This document shows positions 58,577-64,000 of a stretch of DNA of 64,000 nucleotides, piece by piece; position 1 is the stretch's first letter, and each line of letters starts with the position of its first letter. A program made the position numbers and the translations under genes. Where the stretch lies: positions 1 to 64,000 of the forward strand of contig CAJXTU010000010.1 in the NCBI GenBank assembly GCA_913060865.1, given 5' to 3'. The DNA comes from an uncultured Cycloclasticus sp. (GTDB lineage: Bacteria; Pseudomonadota; Gammaproteobacteria; Methylococcales; Cycloclasticaceae). The notes below the pieces were generated by a model. That model did no database searches. It was not told the origin of the DNA and was given only the letters and a program-made list of their open reading frames with translations.

Positions 58577-59122
58577 ATGTCAATTTTAGAAGAACATTAC
58601 AAGAAAGAATTAGTTCCAGCTTTGTTCAAAGAGCTAGGGCTTAAATCAATTATGGAAGTACCTAAAATCACTAAAATCACTCTTAATATGGGTGTTGGTG
58701 AGGCTGTTGCTGATAAGAAAGTTATTCAAAATGCCGTTTCTGATCTTGAAAAAATCTCAAGTCAAAAGCCTGTCATTACTATTGCGCGTAAATCAATAGC
58801 GGGTTTTAAGATTCGTGATGATATGCCAATTGGATGTAAGGTTACGCTTAGAAATGAACGCATGTATGATTTTCTTCAACGCTTGATTTCGATTGCAATT
58901 CCACGGATAAGAGACTTCCGTGGCCTAAGTGACAAATCTTTTGATGGTAGAGGAAACTATTCATTAGGTGTTACTGAGCAGATCATATTTCCTGAAATTG
59001 ATTATGATAAAATTGATACCCTTCGCGGATTAGATATTGCTATTACCACAAGTGCTAGAAATGATGAAGAAGGTCGTGCGCTATTGAAAGCTTTCAAATT
59101 CCCAATTAAATTACAAGGTTAA
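58577..59122 (+). CDS. rplE: 50S ribosomal protein L5
   Basis: A 181-residue 5S rRNA-binding protein. [20 protein letters not shown] and [20 protein letters not shown] are signatures, and [20 protein letters not shown] lies in the C-terminal half. The next ATG is four bases after its stop. Confidence 0.98.
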   Translation: MSILEEHYKKELVPALFKELGLKSIMEVPKITKITLNMGVGEAVADKKVIQNAVSDLEKISSQKPVITIARKSIAGFKIRDDMPIGCKVTLRNERMYDFLQRLISIAIPRIRDFRGLSDKSFDGRGNYSLGVTEQIIFPEIDYDKIDTLRGLDIAITTSARNDEEGRALLKAFKFPIKLQG

Positions 59123-59125
59123 AAG

Positions 59126-59431
59126 ATGGCTAAGAAATCAATGATTGCTAGAGAGAATAAACGAATTCGTTTAGTCGCTAAATATGCATCAAAAAGAGCA
59201 GCACTGAAAGAAATTATTAGAAACCCAAAGTCTACTTTTGAACAAGTAAATGAAGCGCAAGTAAAACTCGTTTCTTTACCAAGGGATTCTAGTCCGTCAC
59301 GTGTGCGTAACCGCTGTAGCGTTACTGGACGCCCTCATGGTTATTATAGAAAATTTGGTCTTGGGCGTAATAAATTGCGTGAAGCGACCATGCGTGGCGA
59401 TGTGCCTGGATTATCTAAGGCTAGCTGGTAA
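59126..59431 (+). CDS. rpsN: 30S ribosomal protein S14 (zinc-free form)
   Basis: A 101-residue S14. The C-x-x-C zinc pairs of the short form are absent and the central insertion is present, so this is the zinc-independent paralogue. [20 protein letters not shown] and [13 protein letters not shown] are diagnostic. Confidence 0.97.
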   Translation: MAKKSMIARENKRIRLVAKYASKRAALKEIIRNPKSTFEQVNEAQVKLVSLPRDSSPSRVRNRCSVTGRPHGYYRKFGLGRNKLREATMRGDVPGLSKASW

Positions 59432-59446
59432 AAGAGGAATAGTGAT

Positions 59447-59845
59447 ATGAGTATGAGTGATCCTATTGCAGATATGTTAACACGCATTCGTAATGCGCAG
59501 TCTGCTGAAAAAACAACAGTTAAAATGCCATTTTCATCTAAGAAACAGGCATTAGCTAATATTTTAGAAGAAGAAGGTTTTGTTAAGTCTTCTATTAAAA
59601 TAGATGGTGAAAATAACAAACCAGAATTAGAAATTACTTTGAAATACTTTCAAGGTAAACCCGTGATAGAGTCGATAGACCGTGTTAGTAAACCAGGTCT
59701 TCGTATTTATAAATCTAAAAATCAACTTCCTAAAGTTAAAAGTGGCTTAGGCGTTGCTATTATCTCTACATCTAAAGGTTTGTTAACTGATCGTGAGGCT
59801 CGTTCTCAAGGTCATGGTGGCGAAGTCCTTTGTTACGTTAGCTAA
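59447..59845 (+). CDS. rpsH: 30S ribosomal protein S8
   Basis: A 132-residue primary 16S rRNA binder and translational repressor of the spc operon in E. coli. The first of two near ATGs gives [18 protein letters not shown], matching relatives; GAGG precedes it. The C-terminal [20 protein letters not shown] binds RNA. Confidence 0.98.
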   Translation: MSMSDPIADMLTRIRNAQSAEKTTVKMPFSSKKQALANILEEEGFVKSSIKIDGENNKPELEITLKYFQGKPVIESIDRVSKPGLRIYKSKNQLPKVKSGLGVAIISTSKGLLTDREARSQGHGGEVLCYVS

Positions 59846-59858
59846 ATTAGGTTTTATT

Positions 59859-60392
59859 ATGTCAAGAATTGCAAAAAGTCCTATTGAATTACCAGCAGGT
59901 GTAGAGTTTAAAAACACTGATGGTGCGTTAACTATTAAAGGCAAAAATGGTTCTCTTACAAGTGAGCTATTTAATTGTGTTGATATTGAGTTGAATGATA
60001 ATGTTCTTTCATTTAAGCCAAAAGATGCTTCTAAGGGAAGTATGGCGTTAACTGGAACCCAACGTTCAATTGTCAATAATATGGTTGTTGGCGTTACTAA
60101 AGGTTTTGAGAAAAAATTAGAATTACGTGGTGTTGGCTATAGAACACAAGTTAAAGGTCAGTCTTTGAATTTGACATTGGGTTTTTCCCATCCAGTTAAT
60201 TATGAAATTCCTGAAGGAATCACAATTGAGACGCCTAGTCAGACAGAAATTATTGTCAAGGGTTGTGATAAACAACAGGTAGGTCAAGTTGCAGCAGATA
60301 TTCGTGATTATCGTTCACCAGAGCCATATAAAGGTAAAGGTATAAGGTATGTCGGTGAGCACGTCGTTATGAAAGAAGCTAAGAAAAAATAG
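59859..60392 (+). CDS. rplF: 50S ribosomal protein L6
   Basis: A 177-residue protein. I use the ATG giving [18 protein letters not shown]; a longer frame from 59793 lies inside rpsH and adds 22 unsupported residues. The C-terminal [20 protein letters not shown] is the conserved rRNA-binding end. Confidence 0.97.
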   Translation: MSRIAKSPIELPAGVEFKNTDGALTIKGKNGSLTSELFNCVDIELNDNVLSFKPKDASKGSMALTGTQRSIVNNMVVGVTKGFEKKLELRGVGYRTQVKGQSLNLTLGFSHPVNYEIPEGITIETPSQTEIIVKGCDKQQVGQVAADIRDYRSPEPYKGKGIRYVGEHVVMKEAKKK

Positions 60393-60400
60393 GCAGAATA

Positions 60401-60754
60401 ATGGATAAGAAAAGTTCACGTTTGCGTAGAGCAACTAAAACAAGATCTCGTATAAAAGAAAGCGGTAAGGTTCGCTTAAGTGTACATCGATCACCACGTC
60501 ATATTTATGCGCAAATAACGAGTGCTGATGGTGCAATTGTAATTGCATCTGCTTCTACTTTATTAAGCGATGTTAATGGCGATTTAAAAAACTGCGGAAA
60601 TATTGAAGCAGCAAGCGTTGTTGGTAAAGCAATCGCTGAACGTGCTGTAGAAGCAGGTGTTAAACAGGTGGCATTTGATCGTTCTGGGTACAAATATCAC
60701 GGTCGTGTTAAAGCGCTTGCAGAGGCTGCTCGCGAAAATGGATTAGAATTTTAG
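60401..60754 (+). CDS. rplR: 50S ribosomal protein L18
   Basis: A 117-residue 5S rRNA-binding protein with a basic N-terminus ([20 protein letters not shown]) and the C-terminal [20 protein letters not shown] signature. It is eight bases after rplF and eight before rpsE. Confidence 0.97.
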   Translation: MDKKSSRLRRATKTRSRIKESGKVRLSVHRSPRHIYAQITSADGAIVIASASTLLSDVNGDLKNCGNIEAASVVGKAIAERAVEAGVKQVAFDRSGYKYHGRVKALAEAARENGLEF

Positions 60755-60762
60755 AGGCAATT

Positions 60763-61272
60763 ATGGCATCACAACCAGGACAAAATAATCAACAAGACGA
60801 TTTACAAGAGAAATTAATCACGGTTAGAAGGATTTCTAAAGTTGTAAAAGGTGGTCGTCAATTTAGGTTCTCTGCACTTACTGTTGTTGGAGATGGTAAA
60901 GGCCGCGTTGGCTTTGGAATTAGTAAGGCACGTGAGGTACCTGTTGCAATTCAAAAAGCAATGGAGCAGGCTCGTAAAAATATGGTTACTGTAAATTTAA
61001 GTGGTAACACCTTGCAGTATCCAATTACCGCTAAATATGGGGCGGCTGAAATTTTCATGAAACCAGCTTCTGAGGGTACTGGTATTATTGCTGGTGGAGC
61101 AATGCGCGCAGTGTTTGATGTGGTAGGTGTGCATGATGTTTTAGCAAAATGTGTGGGCAGTAATAATCCTGCTAATGTTGTTAGAGCAACAATTAAAGGC
61201 TTGTCTGATATGACTAATGCCGAACTTGTTGCGATGAAACGTGGTAAATCTGTCGCTGATATTATTGGGTAA
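60763..61272 (+). CDS. rpsE: 30S ribosomal protein S5
   Basis: A 169-residue protein at mRNA entry, contributing to decoding accuracy and mRNA unwinding. The double-stranded RNA-binding domain has [20 protein letters not shown] and [20 protein letters not shown]. The spectinomycin-loop region is wild type in appearance. Confidence 0.98.
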   Translation: MASQPGQNNQQDDLQEKLITVRRISKVVKGGRQFRFSALTVVGDGKGRVGFGISKAREVPVAIQKAMEQARKNMVTVNLSGNTLQYPITAKYGAAEIFMKPASEGTGIIAGGAMRAVFDVVGVHDVLAKCVGSNNPANVVRATIKGLSDMTNAELVAMKRGKSVADIIG

Positions 61273-61276
61273 TGCT

Positions 61277-61462
61277 ATGAGTATTAAAACAATTAAAGTA
61301 AAAATGATCCGTAGTAAAAATGGCCGTTTAGCTTCACATAAAGCATGCATAGCAGGTCTTGGACTACGTAAAATCCATCAAACAGTTGAAGTTATTGATA
61401 CTCCAGAAAATAGAGGAATGATCAATAAAGTACATTACATGCTTCAGGTAGAAGAGAATTAA
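61277..61462 (+). CDS. rpmD: 50S ribosomal protein L30
   Basis: A 61-residue protein. The start at 61277 gives [18 protein letters not shown]; a longer frame beginning inside rpsE is rejected. [20 protein letters not shown] is the family signature. It is present in the usual rpsE-rpmD-rplO order. Confidence 0.96.
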   Translation: MSIKTIKVKMIRSKNGRLASHKACIAGLGLRKIHQTVEVIDTPENRGMINKVHYMLQVEEN

Positions 61463-61463
61463 T

Positions 61464-61895
61464 ATGTTATTAAATACAATCAAACCAGCTGCAGGTAGTA
61501 CTAAAGTAGCAAAACGTGTTGGTCGTGGAATTGGCTCGGGTCTTGGTAAGACGTGCGGACGCGGACATAAAGGTCAGAAATCTAGATCAGGTGGTATGCC
61601 TAAAATCGGTTTTGAAGGTGGGCAAATGCCTATTCAGCGTAGACTGCCGAAAGTAGGGTTTACATCTGCAAAAAAACGCTTCACTGCAGAAGTAAGGTTA
61701 AATGAACTAAATGGTTTGTCTGATGAAATTGTTACAATTGAAACATTAATTGCATCAAACATAGTTCCAGAGTTTACTAAAAGAGTAAAAGTTATTCTTT
61801 CGGGTGAAATTAAATCAGCAGTTAAGCTTAAAGGTATCTCGGCAACAGCGGGTGCTGTTAAAGCCATTGAATCTGCTGGCGGAAGTTTAGTTTAA
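61464..61895 (+). CDS. rplO: 50S ribosomal protein L15
   Basis: A 143-residue late-assembly protein with the glycine/arginine-rich N-terminal extension [20 protein letters not shown] and [20 protein letters not shown]. It starts one base after rpmD and ends two before secY. Confidence 0.98.
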   Translation: MLLNTIKPAAGSTKVAKRVGRGIGSGLGKTCGRGHKGQKSRSGGMPKIGFEGGQMPIQRRLPKVGFTSAKKRFTAEVRLNELNGLSDEIVTIETLIASNIVPEFTKRVKVILSGEIKSAVKLKGISATAGAVKAIESAGGSLV

Positions 61896-61897
61896 GT

Positions 61898-63232
61898 ATG
61901 TCTGTACTGGGATCATCAGCTACTGGTTCAAGCGGTGGTTTAAGTAAGTTACCTGAATTACGAAAAAGATTGTTTTTCGTTTTGGGTGCCTTATTTGTCT
62001 TTAGAATTGGTGCTCATGTGCCTGTGCCGGGTATTGATCCGAAAGCTCTTGCGATGATGTTTGAGCAACAAGCAGGAACAATCCTAGATATGTTCAATAT
62101 GTTTTCTGGTGGGGCACTGAAAAGGTTAAGCATATTTGCCTTAGGCATAATGCCGTACATTTCAGCTTCAATTATTATTCAATTGATGACATCTGTAGTA
62201 CCCAAGTTCGAACAATTAAAAAAAGAAGGGGAGTCTGGCAAAAGAAAAATAACGCAATATACGCGTTATTTCACTGTTGTATTGGCTACCTTCCAAGCGT
62301 TCGGTGTTGCAACGGCTATTCAAAGTCAATCAGCAGGTGGTTTACCTGTCGTGTTTAATCCTGGGCTTGCTTTTATGTTCACAGCTGTCGTTACTCTAGT
62401 CAGTGGTACCTTATTTTTAATGTGGCTTGGTGAACAAGTAACAGAAAGAGGAATTGGTAACGGTATCTCAATCATCATTTTCGGTGGTATTGTAGCAGGC
62501 CTACCTTCGGCAATTGGTGGCACACTGGAATTGGTTAGAACTGGTGAAATGAATGCGTTTATGGTCATTATCTTGTTCTTAATAGCTATTGCTGTGACAG
62601 CCTTCGTTATTTTCGTAGAGCGTGCGCAGCGTCGTATTACAATAAACTATGCTAAACGCCAACAAGGAAATAAAATGATGGCAGGCCAATCAAGTTTCTT
62701 ACCATTGAAATTAAATATGGCTGGTGTTATTCCTCCAATTTTTGCATCCAGTATTATATTGTTTCCATCCACAATTGCTGGCTGGTTTGGTAACAGTGAA
62801 GGGATGGCTTGGCTGCAAGATCTATCTAGTATGCTTTCGCCTGGTCAGCCAATATATGTTTTGTTATATGCTGCTGCTATTATCTTCTTCTGTTTCTTTT
62901 ATACAGCTTTGGTCTTTAATTCAAGGGATACATCGGATAATCTTAAAAAATCTGGAGCGTTTATTCCCGGTATCCGGCCTGGAGAACAAACAACAAAGTA
63001 TATTGATGCGGTAATTACAAAATTAACACTATTGGGTGCTATGTATATAACAGCCGTGTGTTTACTTCCTGAGTTTCTAATAGTTTATTGGAATGTGCCT
63101 TTTTACTTTGGCGGAACGTCACTATTGATTATCGTTGTTGTTGTTATGGATTTTATTGCTCAAATGCAATCACATCTTATGTCTCAGCAATATGAAGGTT
63201 TAATGAAAAAAGCAAACCTTAAAAACAAATAA
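61898..63232 (+). CDS. secY: Protein translocase subunit SecY
   Basis: A 444-residue channel with ten membrane helices. [20 protein letters not shown] (plug region), [20 protein letters not shown], and the cytoplasmic loop [20 protein letters not shown] with the SecA/ribosome-contact arginines are all present. [20 protein letters not shown] and [16 protein letters not shown] are further signatures. Its place between rplO and rpmJ is universal in this group. Confidence 0.98.
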   Translation: MSVLGSSATGSSGGLSKLPELRKRLFFVLGALFVFRIGAHVPVPGIDPKALAMMFEQQAGTILDMFNMFSGGALKRLSIFALGIMPYISASIIIQLMTSVVPKFEQLKKEGESGKRKITQYTRYFTVVLATFQAFGVATAIQSQSAGGLPVVFNPGLAFMFTAVVTLVSGTLFLMWLGEQVTERGIGNGISIIIFGGIVAGLPSAIGGTLELVRTGEMNAFMVIILFLIAIAVTAFVIFVERAQRRITINYAKRQQGNKMMAGQSSFLPLKLNMAGVIPPIFASSIILFPSTIAGWFGNSEGMAWLQDLSSMLSPGQPIYVLLYAAAIIFFCFFYTALVFNSRDTSDNLKKSGAFIPGIRPGEQTTKYIDAVITKLTLLGAMYITAVCLLPEFLIVYWNVPFYFGGTSLLIIVVVVMDFIAQMQSHLMSQQYEGLMKKANLKNK

Positions 63233-63257
63233 CTTAAGGTTTTAGTAGGAGTAATTT

Positions 63258-63371
63258 ATGAAAGTAAGAGCATCAGTAAAAAAAATCTGTCGTAACTGTA
63301 AAGTAGTAAGACGTAATCGAGTAATACGTGTTATTTGCAAAGATGGTCGACATAAGCAACGTCAAGGCTAA
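63258..63371 (+). CDS. rpmJ: 50S ribosomal protein L36 (zinc form)
   Basis: A 37-residue protein, short but unmistakable: [20 protein letters not shown], then a tail ending GRHKQRQG. The zinc ligands are Cys11, Cys14, Cys27 and His32. TAGGAG stands eight bases before the ATG. It closes the spc operon. Confidence 0.97.
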   Translation: MKVRASVKKICRNCKVVRRNRVIRVICKDGRHKQRQG

Positions 63372-63408
63372 TTCTAGCTTGTAGTTATTCACAATTAAGA
63401 TTAAAATT

Positions 63409-63425
63409 GCCGGTTTTCTACTGGC
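63409..63425 (+). promoter_or_regulatory. Hairpin in the rpsM leader, possible S4 site
   Basis: GCCGGT pairs with ACTGGC (one G-U) around a five-base loop, 20 bases before the rpsM ATG in a 74-base gap. In E. coli ribosomal protein S4 represses the alpha operon by binding a pseudoknot in this leader. The hairpin is compatible with such a site but I cannot fold the whole leader. Confidence 0.3.
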
Positions 63426-63445
63426 TAAAATAACGGAGAGACTTA

Positions 63446-63802
63446 ATGGCACGTATTGCTGGTATTAACATACCTGATAATAAGCACATTGTTATTTCAT
63501 TGACTTCAATTTATGGCATTGGTCTTACTAGATCAAAAGCTATATGTGTAGCAGCTGAAATAGACGCAACAACAAAAGTACGAGATTTATCTGAAGAACA
63601 ATTGGAACTTGTCCGTACTGAGGTTGGTAAATATTTAATAGAAGGTGATCTTCGACGTGAAGTTTCTATGAATATAAAGCGCTTATTAGATTTAGGTTGC
63701 TTCCGAGGAATACGCCACCGAAGAAGTTTACCTGTTCGTGGGCAACGTACAAAAACAAATGCTAGAACCCGTAAAGGTCCTCGTAAACCAATCAGAAAGT
63801 AA
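63446..63802 (+). CDS. rpsM: 30S ribosomal protein S13
   Basis: A 118-residue head protein contacting P-site tRNA and bridging to the 50S subunit. [20 protein letters not shown] and [20 protein letters not shown] are the family signatures. GGAGAG precedes the ATG. It is the first gene of the alpha operon. Confidence 0.98.
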   Translation: MARIAGINIPDNKHIVISLTSIYGIGLTRSKAICVAAEIDATTKVRDLSEEQLELVRTEVGKYLIEGDLRREVSMNIKRLLDLGCFRGIRHRRSLPVRGQRTKTNARTRKGPRKPIRK

Positions 63803-63827
63803 GATTTAATTAAAGGATATTCGAAGT

Positions 63828-64000
63828 ATGGCTAAACCAAGTCGTAGTAAAAAGAAAGTTAAAAAAAGTGTAGTAGATGGCATTGTTCATGTTCATGCTA
63901 CATTTAATAATACTATAGTCACTATCACAGACCGCAAAGGTAACGCGTTATCTTGGGCGACTGCTGGTGGTTCTGGATTTAGAGGTTCACGTAAAAGTAC
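63828..64000 (+). CDS. rpsK: 30S ribosomal protein S11, N-terminal part (cut by window end)
   Basis: The frame is open from the ATG at 63828 to the window edge (57 codons plus two bases). It begins [20 protein letters not shown], then [20 protein letters not shown] and [17 protein letters not shown], the invariant S11 core. AAAGGA precedes the start. rpsD, rpoA and rplQ would be expected beyond the window. Confidence 0.97.
   Translation, partial: MAKPSRSKKKVKKSVVDGIVHVHATFNNTIVTITDRKGNALSWATAGGSGFRGSRKS

Overview
The window comes from a moderately AT-rich gammaproteobacterium. Gene order and protein sequence resemble the pseudomonad/Thiotrichales side of the class, and a Cycloclasticus- or Methylophaga-like marine bacterium is my best guess. 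That assignment is inference from synteny and EF-Tu sequence; no 16S gene is present. The first 48 bases are Illumina Nextera adapter, so position 1 is the raw end of a short-read contig, and the gene next to it is cut off.

Layout. (1) 49-309: start of a PAS-domain signalling protein, divergent from glnE. (2) 591-9111: glnE, ilvE, then LPS inner-core genes waaF, waaC, a tandem kinase-fold protein and an O-antigen-ligase-like protein. (3) 9326-14710: a reverse-strand block with a glycosyltransferase, a methyltransferase, a GT-C membrane transferase and msbA. (4) 14821-18572: waaG, waaP and further kinase-fold genes. (5) 19163-26868: ksgA-pdxA-surA-lptD, with amgK-murU divergent from lptD (outer membrane assembly and peptidoglycan recycling). 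(6) 38190 down to 26905: a twelve-gene reverse-strand run, mreB-mreC-mreD-mrdA-rodA-mltB-rlpA-dacA-dat-DUF493-lipB-lipA. (7) 38315-41945: gatCAB and a small lipoprotein. (8) 45579 down to 41949: hemA-prfA-prmC and an M67/JAMM peptidase. (9) 45739-51315: TPR lipoprotein, lolB, ispE, tRNA-Gln, prs, rplY, pth. (10) 51344-64000: a strong promoter, tRNA-Tyr-Gly-Thr, tuf, then the S10, spc and start of the alpha ribosomal protein operons, cut off inside rpsK.

The genes are mostly housekeeping: envelope biogenesis (LPS core, LptD, Lol, elongasome, peptidoglycan recycling) and translation. I found no CRISPR array, insertion sequence, prophage or defence system.

The points most worth a second look are these. 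The tRNA-Thr/tuf/rpsJ junction is what a short-read assembler would produce by collapsing two tuf copies, which would remove the secE-nusG-rpoBC-fusA block. mreC has an apparent AUA start codon with a well-placed ribosome binding site. A near-perfect intrinsic-terminator hairpin lies inside the first 25 codons of pth. The LPS region encodes an unusual number of kinase-fold proteins, one a tandem fusion and one lacking the usual catalytic aspartate. LptD carries duplicated W-x-C motifs at its N-terminus.
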